In this document: positions 8,663 through 16,226 of the stretch, piece after piece
Position numbering within the stretch: position 1 is the stretch's first letter
Layout: each line of letters opens with the position of its first letter
Assembly: GCF_022095675.1 (NCBI RefSeq)
Contig: NZ_JAHYSG010000006.1
Location: 1 to 64,000, forward strand
DNA from: Dactylosporangium sp. AC04546
Lineage (GTDB): Bacteria; Actinomycetota; Actinomycetes; Mycobacteriales; Micromonosporaceae
Reading direction: 5' to 3'
Length of the DNA: 64,000 nt
The notes under the pieces: model-generated
The model's database searches: none
What the model was told of the DNA's origin: nothing
The model's input: only the letters and a program-made list of their open reading frames with translations
Made by a program: the position numbers and the translations under genes

Positions 8663-8709
8663 CCCGATCCGATCATGACTGGCACTGTCGCGGCACGGAC
8701 GCACGCTTG
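8663..8709. repeat. Imperfect direct repeat, copy 1
   Basis: This segment begins CCCGATCCGATCATG and ends GACGCACGCTT. A second copy at 9782-9828 shares both blocks plus an internal CTGT-GCGGCAC core, with a few substitutions and one indel. The two copies flank the PhyH-type gene in direct orientation. Such flanking copies could mark an insertion, or be regulatory sites or remnants of the same small element. Confidence 0.4.
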
Positions 8710-8798
8710 GAGGAGCAAGGAGGCGCTCGGTGACGACCCGACAAAGGCGGTGCAGAAAATGTCGGGTGATTGGGAAAGTGTCGCCGCACGATAACAGC

Positions 8799-9611
8799 AT
8801 GGACGACGCAACCTTGGTGTCCCGCTTTCTTCGCGACGGCTTCGTGAAGTTGGAGGGCGCCGTCGCGCCGCGCGTGGCCGCGGACTGCGCGCGGCTGCTG
8901 TGGCGAGAGACGGGCTGCGAGCCGGACGATCCAGCGACGTGGACGCAGCCTGTGCACTGGGTGGCCGGCATGGCGCAGGGGCCGTTCGCCGCCGCACCCA
9001 ACTCCCCGTTCCTCCATCACGCCTACGACCTGCTCGTCGGCGCGGGACGCTGGCAGCCGCGCTACTCACTGGGCACGTTCCCGCTGCGCTTCCCGCACGA
9101 ACAGGAGCCGGACGACGCGGGCTGGCACATCGAGGGGAGCTATCTGCCGGAGGGCGAGAGCTGGTACTTCACGAATGTGCGCTCCCGGGGCCGGGCGCTG
9201 CTGATGCTGTTCCTGTTCAGCGAGGTCGGCGATCAGGACGCCCCGACCCGGATCCGGGTCGGCTCACACCTCGACGTGCCGAAGGTGCTGGAGAAATACG
9301 GGGAGGACGGGGCGAGCGGGCTGGCCGTAGCGCCCGATCTGGTGGCGGCGTCCGGCCATCGGCCACTCGCCCTCGCCACCGGGTCCCCGGGCGACGTCTT
9401 CCTGTGCCATCCATTCCTGGTCCACGCGGCGCAACCACACCATGGGGTGCGGCCGCGCTTCATGGCCCAGCCGCCGCTGATGCCGGCCGCGCCGTACGAA
9501 CTGGAACGGGCCGACGGCGCGTACTCACCCGTAGAGAGCACGATCCGTCGGGGCCTCGGACAGGACACCCCCGGTCCGGACGGGGACGGCACTGACCGCA
9601 GCGCCCGGTAG
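8799..9611 (+). CDS. Phytanoyl-CoA dioxygenase (PhyH)-family Fe(II)/2-oxoglutarate oxygenase
   Basis: A cytoplasmic oxygenase of about 270 residues. The double-stranded beta-helix core shows the first metal ligands as H110-x-E112 (GWHIEGSY) and the distal histidine H209 (FLVHAAQ) with a nearby arginine for 2-oxoglutarate (about R218, HHGVRPR). Glutamate replaces the more usual aspartate of the HxD motif, a tolerated variant. Members hydroxylate or halogenate small molecules, and the substrate cannot be read from sequence. ATG 8799 begins MDDATLVSRFLRDGFV, the usual family start; GTG 8778 and a longer form from 8730 are possible. It is divergent from the AraC-type regulator, its likely controller. 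Confidence 0.82.
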   Translation: MDDATLVSRFLRDGFVKLEGAVAPRVAADCARLLWRETGCEPDDPATWTQPVHWVAGMAQGPFAAAPNSPFLHHAYDLLVGAGRWQPRYSLGTFPLRFPHEQEPDDAGWHIEGSYLPEGESWYFTNVRSRGRALLMLFLFSEVGDQDAPTRIRVGSHLDVPKVLEKYGEDGASGLAVAPDLVAASGHRPLALATGSPGDVFLCHPFLVHAAQPHHGVRPRFMAQPPLMPAAPYELERADGAYSPVESTIRRGLGQDTPGPDGDGTDRSAR

Positions 9612-9864
9612 ACATACTCAGGCTCAGCGACCGCGCCAGCAGGCCTGGGCCTGATCGCTGGGGCACCCCGCCTGGCCGCGGCCAGTGACGACTGCCGTGT
9701 GATCGCCCCGCACGAGCGGATCGCCGAGGCCGCTCGGGCGATCCTTGGCCGAAGGCACACCGGCCGCCCCTCGTCCCTGCGGCCCGATCCGATCATGTGC
9801 CGACGCTGTTGCGGCACCGACGCACGCTTCTCCCGCGACGATATCGTGTGAGCTCGACAGCTCG
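9612..9864. other. Degenerate region with a repeat copy
   Basis: No supported gene. A plus-strand stretch reads like a short coding fragment (HERIAEAARAILGRRHTG) but has no recognisable family or start. The second copy of the 47-base direct repeat lies at 9782-9828. The region leads directly into the DnaK-like remnant on the minus strand. Confidence 0.4.
9782..9828. repeat. Imperfect direct repeat, copy 2
   Basis: Second copy of the repeat at 8663-8709, same orientation, sharing the first 15 bases exactly and the last 11 exactly. It lies downstream of the PhyH-type gene, so the repeat pair brackets that gene. Confidence 0.4.
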
Positions 9865-11350
9865 TCAACATGCGTAAGCGGAGAACACGCTCGGCGGCTG
9901 CCGAAGGCGTCGCAACAGCGGTGGTGCCGGAACTCGCGAGCATCGAAGTTGGCAAGATCTCGCTGGCTCCCCGAACCGAGGTCGATGTTCCGTACGCTCG
10001 AAGCAGCTGACGAGTTGCGCGTCGATCGCCGCGATAGCGTCTGTGATGATCCGGCGGGCGGCCGGGCCGACGATGGCCATCGACGACAGGTCGGCGAACG
10101 TGCTCGCGTAAACAGCGACCTCGCGGGGCTGCGTGATCGTGAGCAGCGCGGCCCGGCACCAGATCGCCGAACAGGTAGGCACCGACGCCGACCGCGCCGA
10201 CCGCCCCGCCGGCAAGGCCGACGCCGAGCCTGAGGACGGTGCGCCGGTTCAGGTGCCGCCAGCGCAGCCCTGTGCTCGATTCGCCGGCGGCCGGCGTGAG
10301 CCGTGCGGGCGCCGCGTCCCGGGGCGTGGGCAAGCCCGTCGTCGCCGATCCTGGTGACGAAGTCATTAGCCCTGCGGTCGGCGACGGTGAGGTCGGCGCC
10401 GATGCGAACGGCATGACCGGCTGAAAGCCCGTGGGCATCGTTGCCGGCGACAGCGGTGCTGGCTCCAGCGCCCCCGCGGCCAGGATCACTTCCAGCTGAT
10501 CGACCACCGTCGGCGGCAGTCGGAGGGCATACTGCATCAGCGTCGTGATCAGCGGAATCCGGGTCGACCCACCGGCGAGGAAGACGCCTGCAATCTGCTC
10601 CCGGGGAATCCGCGACTCCTGGATGACCGCTACGGTCGCGTCGACGGTGCGGTGCAGGAGCGGCGTGGCATCGGCCTCGAACTCCTCCCGGGTGACCTGG
10701 ATGCTCGTCTCCAGCAGCGGTACGTGCACCCGCGCGCTCGGGTGCCGCGACAGCGACTCCTTCATCTCACGTATGTCGTCACGCAGCTGCAACAGACTGC
10801 GCAGGCCGATCGGATCGGTCGGGCCGGTCAACTGCTGCCATAGCATAGGGTCGGCGGCGCCGGCGGCCGCCGCGATCCGCCGCAGCAGCACGTCGTCGAG
10901 GTGCAGCCCGCCGACGTCGTCCAGACGCCGGTTTGCGAGCGGTTCGAAGCCGTCCGGGGTACGCCGGACCAGGCTCACGTCGAACCGGCCGGCGCCGAGG
11001 TCGTACACCACGAGGCATTGACCTGGATCCAGCCGCTTGCCGAGCACCGCCGTGAAATACCCCGCGGCGGCCACCGGTTCGGGCACGAGCGTCGGTTGCG
11101 GGAGCCCGGCCTGAGCCGCCGCCTCCACGAGCACCGCCCGCCGGGCCGGATCCCACGCCGCCGGGTACGTCATTGTCACCGCGAACGGCATCTGCCCGGC
11201 GAGGCGCAGGGCTTCGTCGCGGATCCGGGCCAGGGTCGCGGCGACGAGCGACACGACCGGATTCTGGCGGCCGGCCAGCACCACGTGCCGGTCGTCGATG
11301 CGCCGCTTCGGGTTGGGCTCCAGCCCGGCCGGCGTGACCTTAGCCTCGCG
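9865..11350 (-). pseudogene. DnaK-like Hsp70 ATPase with membrane segment, truncated and frameshifted
   Basis: The minus strand encodes the middle and C-terminal parts of an Hsp70/actin-fold ATPase. It has AVTMTYPAAWDPARRAVLVE, LVPEPVAAAGYF, a phosphate-2 motif (LVVYDLGAGRFDVSLV) and an adenosine motif (GVFLAGGSTRIPLI). A Pro/Ser linker and one membrane helix (VLRLGVGLAGGAVGAVGVGAYLF) follow. The N-terminal phosphate-1 region is missing: similarity begins abruptly at the edge of an IS5-type fragment near 11350. After the membrane helix (near 10160) the coding signal moves to another frame (QPREVAVYASTFADL and onward). Membrane-tethered Hsp70-like proteins of this type occur in actinomycetes near signalling genes, but this copy cannot be functional. 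Confidence 0.72.
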
Positions 11351-11631
11351 CACTGCCGTCGACGATGGCAATCTGGTCGACTGGCCGCCGCCGTACCGGG
11401 GCCAGGGCCGGCAGCGGCCCGAGGGTGTCGATGACCCGGTGCGCGGCGGAGTGCGACACCCCGAACAGCAGACCCATCTGCCGCATGGTCAGGTTGGTCC
11501 GCCAGTACACGGCCACCAGCAGCACCCGGTCGGCCAGGCCGCCCATCGGCGATCGACTCCCCACCGCGCTCCGCCACCAACCGGACCAACCTACGGAACT
11601 GGGCAGGCTGCATTCCGGTGAAGGGAAAGAT
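11349..11631 (-). mobile_element. IS5-type transposase remnant (N-terminal part, frameshifted)
   Basis: The minus strand reads GMQPAQFRRLVRLVAERGG, then in a second frame LADRVLLVAVYWRTNLTMRQ and GVSHSAAHRVIDTLGPL, ending at DQIAIVDG. These are successive parts of the N-terminal helix-turn-helix region of IS5-family transposases common in Streptomyces and relatives. The frame changes near 11540 and everything after the first Asp-Gly is gone, including most of the DDE core. The downstream edge abuts the DnaK-like coding sequence, so the element disrupted or replaced the front of that gene. Confidence 0.7.
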
Positions 11632-11799
11632 CCACTCAGGCCGGGCCGCGGAGATCACCTGCACCCAGAGATCATCGACGATTGCCCCCAGTGGACAGGG
11701 TCGGGGTTGGGAGATGTCCCTTAGTTGCTCAGCGTATTCGCCGTCGACTGCGTTGGCGCAGGCCGGACAGTAGCGCAGGATCTTCCAGCACAACCGGGT
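11632..11799 (-). other. Unrecognised coding-like stretch with a CxxC
   Basis: Between the IS5-type fragment and the Hsp70 piece the minus strand stays open and reads WKILRYCPACANAVDGEYAE and onward to WVQVISAARPEW. The YCPACA could be half of a zinc site. I do not recognise a family, and no start codon or ribosome site is supported. It may be debris from another gene. Confidence 0.25.
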
Positions 11800-12738
11800 T
11801 CCGGGAGCGGACAGCACCTGTTCGCCCTTGGCTTTGCAGTAGAGTGCGGCGGCGGTGGGCTCGGGCACCAGGATCAACCGATCGCGGTCATCGGGCAGGC
11901 CCGCCGCCACGGCGGCCTTGAACATCAAATCGTTGTTGTACGGGCCGGCCGTGATCCTTCTTGTCCACCTGTTTGTCGAATATCGCGGTCGCCTCCTCGT
12001 TGTTGACGACGATCTCCGTAGGGATCATGCCGATCTCCGCGGCGGAGGCGCCGGCCTTGGCGCAGTCCTGCACGAGAGCGGCATAGGTCGGGGAGCTGAG
12101 CGGGACGAGAATCGGGTCGCCGCCGTCCGGGCGGAAGGTGCGCTTGGCGCGTTCCCAGCTGTGCAGCAGCGCCCTACCTGAAGACTCGCCTGAGCACCTA
12201 GCTGGCGATCCAGGGCGTACGCCTGCTCGTGCCCGAGCGTCCCTCCATCGCCGTCCTCACCGGCGCCGTTCACTTCGCCTACGGCGCGTCGACTTTCGCC
12301 AGCTGGCGGGCTCCGTTTACCTGCGGTGTCGAAGTCAGCAAACGGTTCCAGTCCGGAGTTGATTCGACGGCGCGCCTGCTCAACGAGGGAGGCCGGGCCT
12401 CGGTGCGCCGGTTCGACACCTTCGTACGGATCCGGCAACAGGTCACCTCGAGCGACCTGGTCACCAAGCGGTACCGCCCGATGAGAGCCAAGGACCTTAC
12501 GGTCAGGCTCAAGCTGCTGTCCTGCCCCCGCCCAGACGTCACCTATCCCGACGAGCCTGATGTCACCGAAGTGGCGACCATCAACGTGGATGTCTCGGAC
12601 TCGATGCACCTACCGCTGGCGCAGCGGGGCATCGAGGTCACCATGAGGTTCGAGCAGAGCCAGATCCACGTCACGGCCCGCACCACATTCAACGGCCAGC
12701 AGCAGGTAGTGAACATCGTTTGGAGGCCGACATGGTGA
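11800..12738. pseudogene. Scrambled HSPA12-type Hsp70 gene remnant
   Basis: Three pieces of one HSPA12-like ATPase are present but out of order. On the plus strand from 12172 to 12738 the C-terminal third reads PYLKTRLST, then an in-frame TAG (12199), then VRLLVPERPSIAVLTGAVHF through to the end, VVNIVWRPTW. On the minus strand are the later ATPase segment (12170-11960: LLHSWERAKRTFRPDGGDP; IVVNNEEATAIFDKQVDKK) and, in another frame, the earlier one (11950-11800: FKAAVAAGLPDDRDRLILV; EPTAAALYC). In HSPA12 proteins the order is EPxAAALYC segment, WERAKR segment, VPxRPSxAVLxGAV segment. Here the first two are swapped and inverted relative to the third. The C-terminal piece still leads into the next gene with a normal overlap. 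Confidence 0.68.
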
Positions 12739-13088
12739 CCGAGGCCGACGCGAGCCGCACCCCCGCCGGAACCGACGGCGCATCGCCGGTCGCCGTACCC
12801 CGCATCATGATCGAGTTTGGTCAGCGCGGGACATCCGTCTCCCTGAACGAGTGGATGGCCTGGGTGAACCAGGTCTTCGCCGACCTGACCGGACAGGTGG
12901 CGAGGCTCCAGGCCGAGGTGGCGCAGCTGCGCTCGCTCTTGCCGGCATGCGCTCCGACCAACGCGGACCCTGCCGCCGTAGACCCAGCCGCCGTGGACCC
13001 GGCCGCCGAGCAGGTGGCCGTGACCGCGATAGGTCAGGCCAGCGCCGCCACGAGGCCCAGAATAGGCAGCGAACGGTCCACCGCATGA
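12732..13088 (+). CDS. Small acidic protein with a short coiled coil, unknown
   Basis: A 118-residue protein starting at ATG 12732, with GGAGG (12721-12725) 6 bases upstream, inside the last codons of the HSPA12-type remnant. The start and stop overlap shows the two genes were once an operon. Residues 27-75 hold IMIEFGQRGTSVSLNEWMAW, then a heptad-like VFADLTGQVARLQAEVAQL. After that comes an Ala/Pro/Asp repeat (DPAAVDPAAVDPAA). No known domain is recognised. It probably was a partner of the Hsp70-like protein and has now lost it; whether it is still expressed is unknown. Confidence 0.55.
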   Translation: MVTEADASRTPAGTDGASPVAVPRIMIEFGQRGTSVSLNEWMAWVNQVFADLTGQVARLQAEVAQLRSLLPACAPTNADPAAVDPAAVDPAAEQVAVTAIGQASAATRPRIGSERSTA

Positions 13089-13527
13089 TCTCGGCCACGG
13101 CCCTACCGCTGCACTCGCGCGTTCGCCGGCCCGCCGCCGTGCGGCCCGCGAAGTCCTCACGCTGCTGCTCCGCCGCCGCACATGACGCACGGGCCACCCG
13201 AGAAGCTGTCCCACTTCGGCCGTGTCCGTCCGAAATGTAGGCGCGCGTACACCAACCGCGATCCGCGCGCTCGTGCCCAATGCGGTGCGGATGCGGCCGG
13301 GTGTTCGAGTCGATGTCCGGACTGTGGACGGCAATTGGCAGGCTGCGAAGTCGGCTGTCGATGAAGGTGGTGGCTGGGAATGGGTGACGACCCAGGCAAC
13401 GTTGACATTTTGGTGTCCTGGCTGGATGAGGGACGTTCTGATGTACCCAATCCGAGGAGTCCCAGCTCACAATGTGTGCGACGGGTTCTGGATCAGTACA
13501 GGCCACCGGCCCGGGTAGGTTCGGTCC
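13089..13527. other. Intergenic region, no supported gene
   Basis: About 440 bases. A plus-strand frame from 13222 has a coding-like composition (RPGVRVDVRTVDGNWQAAKS) but no recognisable family, ribosome site or partner. A TTGACA at 13402-13407 lacks a matching -10 box. I see nothing firm. Confidence 0.35.
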
Positions 13528-13979
13528 GTGGATACTCCGACACCCGCGCCTGGCTGCGAACCGTGCCGGATTGGGGCGGAGCTGGCGCCATCCGGAGCAT
13601 CCGTGCTGCTTACCCCCAACTGGTCGGGCAACGGCGCCGTCGAATGATCCAACCGGCCCTGGTCGTCGTGCAGACCCGCCGGCACCGCAGCGCGCTCACC
13701 GAACTCGACGACGCCGAGGTCGCGGATCTCGGCCGGGTGGCCCAAGCGGTCTCCGGAGAGATGCAGGAGATCACCGGTGCCGCCCGGGTCTACGTGTACC
13801 TGCTGAATGAAGCCGAGCCGCCGCACGTGCATCTCCACGTCGTCGCGCGGCTACGCGAAGACCCGGTGGAGCTTCGCGGTCCTGCGCTGCTGTCCGCCGG
13901 CGTGCCCGCCGGCGCCGGATTTCCGCCCGAGTCCGCCCTGACGATCCTGGCCGAAGCCCGGCGCCGGCTGGGTATCTGA
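13528..13979 (+). pseudogene. HIT-family (histidine triad) protein split by a frameshift
   Basis: Two frames together make a complete small HIT protein. The first (13528-13647, GTG start) gives a CxxC near the N-terminus (PAPGCEPCRIGAELAPSGAS) as in zinc-binding HIT enzymes and stops at TGA 13645-13647. The second runs from ATG 13644 to 13979 and contains LVVVQTRRHRSALTELDD and the triad HVHLHVVAR (HxHxHxx). HIT proteins hydrolyse or transfer nucleotides. The stop and new start overlap as ATGA, so either one base was lost or gained near 13640, or two coupled polypeptides are made. Homologues are normally a single chain, which favours a mutation. Confidence 0.65.
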
Positions 13980-13986
13980 CGCCGGT

Positions 13987-14170
13987 TCACCAGCCCCAGG
14001 CGTCCTCCGGCTGGGGCTGGGTCAGCCGGAGGGCGATCTCCTGCCACACCGCGTTGCCGGTCTGCGGTGCGGCGGTGCCCGCCAGCCGCCACGCCTCGAG
14101 GGCCGCGGTCCGGCCTCCGTCATGCCAGCGGGCGACGCCGAGGTCCAGGACATCCCGGGCCACGCCCCAG
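13987..14170 (-). pseudogene. C-terminal coding fragment, family not recognised
   Basis: A minus-strand frame of about 60 codons without start reads DLGVARWHDGGRTAALEAW, then AVWQEIALRLTQPQPEDAWGW and a TGA. Its composition and clean end look like the C-terminus of a real protein. It is continuous with, but in a different frame from, the integrase-like fragment just upstream on the same strand. No family was recognised. Confidence 0.3.
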
Positions 14171-14320
14171 CTCCACCATCATCGTCTTGCAGGTGTGCCG
14201 CCGCCCGTGCGGCGTCAGCCCCGGCGCGATCGGCGCCCAGCAGCACTCGGCGCGGCCCGCCGCATTGCGGCCCCGGACCGGCACCTCCGGCCACGGATCG
14301 GCCAGCAGCGGCACCGGCCG
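14168..14320 (-). pseudogene. Tyrosine recombinase (phage-type integrase) fragment
   Basis: The minus strand holds VPLLADPWPEVPVRG and then IAPGLTPHGRRHTCKTMMVEL. The second block matches the conserved LTPHGLRHTxKT box of tyrosine recombinases, which carries the catalytic HxxR pair. Neither the rest of the catalytic domain nor the nucleophilic tyrosine is present. The fragment is joined to LacI-like sequence upstream, so this is a mosaic of two broken genes. Confidence 0.55.
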
Positions 14321-14436
14321 TCGCGGCTGCGGCGCCTTCGCCGGATACAGCCGGTCACCACCGATTGGAACAGCCACGTGGCGAAGCCGCCCCGGCGCCA
14401 GTGCGGCGCGGTCGGCCCGTCGATCGCCCCGCTGGC

Positions 14437-14610
14437 GTAGCCCAGATCCGCGATCGCCTCCTGCACCCGTAGGAGGGTCGCCGCCGCGACACCGTCCCGG
14501 CCGTTGAGCACCGCGACACCGTCCCGGCCGTTGAGCACCGCTGACACCGTCCCCGTCGACACACCCGCCCGGCGGGCCACGTCGGCTAGGCGCGGCCCGT
14601 CCTGGCGTAT
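14437..14610 (-). pseudogene. LacI-type regulator N-terminal fragment with internal duplication
   Basis: The minus strand reads RLADVARRAGVSTGTVSAVL, then NGRDGVA twice, then AATLLRVQEAIADLGY, which is the DNA-binding headpiece of LacI/GalR repressors. A perfect 27-base tandem duplication inserts nine extra residues directly after the recognition helix, which should distort the domain. No sugar-binding domain follows; the frame runs into unrelated and integrase-like sequence. No start codon was found in a good position. Confidence 0.6.
14486..14539. repeat. Perfect 27-bp tandem duplication
   Basis: GCGACACCGTCCCGGCCGTT continued by GAGCACC occurs at 14486-14512 and again at 14513-14539. The unit is a multiple of three, so the reading frame of the LacI-type fragment is kept and the residues VLNGRDGVA are duplicated. 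This is probably a replication-slippage product. Confidence 0.9.
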
Positions 14611-14629
14611 TGCCTTACGCGGGCGGGCG

Positions 14630-14929
14630 GTGACCCCGGAACACGTAGCGCAGGCCGTGACATGGGCAGGGCGTCGGCGCCGTCCGAGTCACGCCATCGG
14701 AGCGGCCATCCCCGACACCGGCGACGGGTCCGGGCACGGCGGCGAGACCGGCCTGTGCTTCACGCATCAGCCGTGGGTCAACCCACCCTTGCAGTTGACG
14801 CCGGGGGCGCCGGACCCGCGTCTCCGCACCTGCGCGGACGCCAACGCACACGGCTACGGCCCGTATTACCAGGGCGAGACCGAGTACAGCTGGTACACGG
14901 ACCACGACGGTGACGGCATCGTCTGCTAA
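14630..14929 (+). CDS. Small protein ending in an excalibur calcium-binding domain
   Basis: The last 35 or so codons encode RTCADANAHGYGPYYQGETE followed by DHDGDGIVC. This is the excalibur pattern: a leading Cys, then DxDxDGxxC binding calcium in the extracellular space. The usual final Glu is missing. Upstream of about 14770 the frame shows no signal peptide, so the exported form cannot be confirmed and the gene may have lost its front. GTG 14630 is a provisional start; the frame also stays open to 14504, where it overlaps the LacI-type fragment in antisense. Confidence 0.45.
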   Translation: MTPEHVAQAVTWAGRRRRPSHAIGAAIPDTGDGSGHGGETGLCFTHQPWVNPPLQLTPGAPDPRLRTCADANAHGYGPYYQGETEYSWYTDHDGDGIVC

Positions 14930-15068
14930 CGCCGCTGAACGCGCCCGCGGATGCCGCAGGTCCGACCGGGCGTCGGCTCGCACACCCCGGAATCATGCCG
15001 CCGATCGTTCATTGTGGAGTAGATCTTCGGTTGCTGACACGGCGTACCGCCGATGATGTTATCGGTTG

Positions 15069-16211
15069 GTGACAAGGGTCGAGGACATCTTCCGGCGGGA
15101 CACCCCGGAGACCGGCCAGGCACAGGCCGCCGCGTTGCTCATGATGGGCGCGCGGCTGTCCGGTCTGACCGACGTGGCCGACGACGCCGCCGGTGACGCG
15201 TTCGGGGTGCCGCGGGTGACCGAACTGCCTCGCCCGTTCCGCCGCAGGGACGCCGAGTCAGTGCTGGGCCGACTCTCGACGACGCCGCAGTTCCAGGGCA
15301 GAGCCGCCACCCTCGGCGTTGCCTCCTCGGCCGAGGCGCGGACGACCCTGTGGCACGCGGTCATGCGAGGCAGCGCGGCGGAAGCGCAGGCTGCGGCGGC
15401 CACCCTGATCCACCTGGGCCTGACGGTCGGAGCTCCAGCCGCGCGGGTGGCCGCGGCGACGCAAGTGCCGCATATCAGCGGCGAGGCCGACCCGGCGGCG
15501 ATGGCCATCCTGCGAGAGGCCCTCGACGGGTACGACGAGGTGGTGGCGGAGATGGCGGCCACCGGGCTGGCCCAGCTGTCTGCCGGCGCGGCACCGGCGG
15601 GCGCCCGCGAAGCGCAGCCGCCGGGCCGAGCGGCGGGGACCGGCCCCGCGTCGATGATCGCCCACGGGACGTGGTCCCGGCTGCGGGGCACGTGGTGGCG
15701 TCCGGGCGGCGACCTCTTCACCTACCTGCGCGGCGGCGCCTCACCCGAGCTGTACGCCAAGAGCGACTACTTCCGCTGGTCCAGCGCGTACGACAAGGCC
15801 GCCCGGATCGCCGCGGCGGCGGACCTTAAGACCTGGCTGGCGGCCCGCCGCCTCGACGGTCTCGAGACCGTGTACGCCCACAGCCACGGCGGCAACGTCG
15901 TGCTGGAGGCCGCCGCCAACGGGGTGCGGGTCAGTCTGCTGGTCCTGCTGAGCGTGCCGGCCCGGCGGCGGACGGCCGCGGAGTGGTCCGCGATCCGGCG
16001 CAACACCGGCCGGATCGTGAGCCTGCGAGTCGCCTGTGACGTCGTGGTGCTGGTCGACCGGTCGCGTCAGGTGTTCCCTCGGGAGTACGTCCACGACCTG
16101 GGCACCGTGCCCAACCTCATCTTCGACCACAGCGCCCTGACCCGCTCCGTCACCTGGCGGCGGAACGACCTCGCGGCGCAGGTCACCTACGAGCGCGGCA
16201 TGGTCCGCTGA
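15069..16211 (+). CDS. Alpha/beta-hydrolase-like protein, first gene of the dynamin unit
   Basis: About 380 residues. The N-terminal half (to about residue 190) is helical, Ala-rich and repeat-like. The C-terminal half shows an alpha/beta-hydrolase pattern: SMIAHGTWSRL as the oxyanion-side strand, and the nucleophile elbow YAHSHGGNVV with S272 (A-H-S-H-G in place of G-x-S-x-G). LLVLLSVPARR and a late DHSALTRSV follow, the latter a possible His or Asp site. A lipase or esterase activity on membrane lipid is possible but not shown. Start is GTG 15069 or TTG 15066 and no ribosome site is obvious. It lies 15 bases upstream of the first dynamin-like gene on the same strand, so the three genes 15069-20104 look like one operon. 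Confidence 0.7.
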   Translation: MTRVEDIFRRDTPETGQAQAAALLMMGARLSGLTDVADDAAGDAFGVPRVTELPRPFRRRDAESVLGRLSTTPQFQGRAATLGVASSAEARTTLWHAVMRGSAAEAQAAAATLIHLGLTVGAPAARVAAATQVPHISGEADPAAMAILREALDGYDEVVAEMAATGLAQLSAGAAPAGAREAQPPGRAAGTGPASMIAHGTWSRLRGTWWRPGGDLFTYLRGGASPELYAKSDYFRWSSAYDKAARIAAAADLKTWLAARRLDGLETVYAHSHGGNVVLEAAANGVRVSLLVLLSVPARRRTAAEWSAIRRNTGRIVSLRVACDVVVLVDRSRQVFPREYVHDLGTVPNLIFDHSALTRSVTWRRNDLAAQVTYERGMVR

Positions 16212-16226
16212 GCTGAAGGAGTGCCG

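Noticed and set aside
12025..12609. 194-codon minus-strand frame over the HSPA12 C-terminal piece
   Set aside because: Shadow of the plus-strand remnant; only the part below about 12170 on the minus strand, in another frame, matches HSPA12 proteins.
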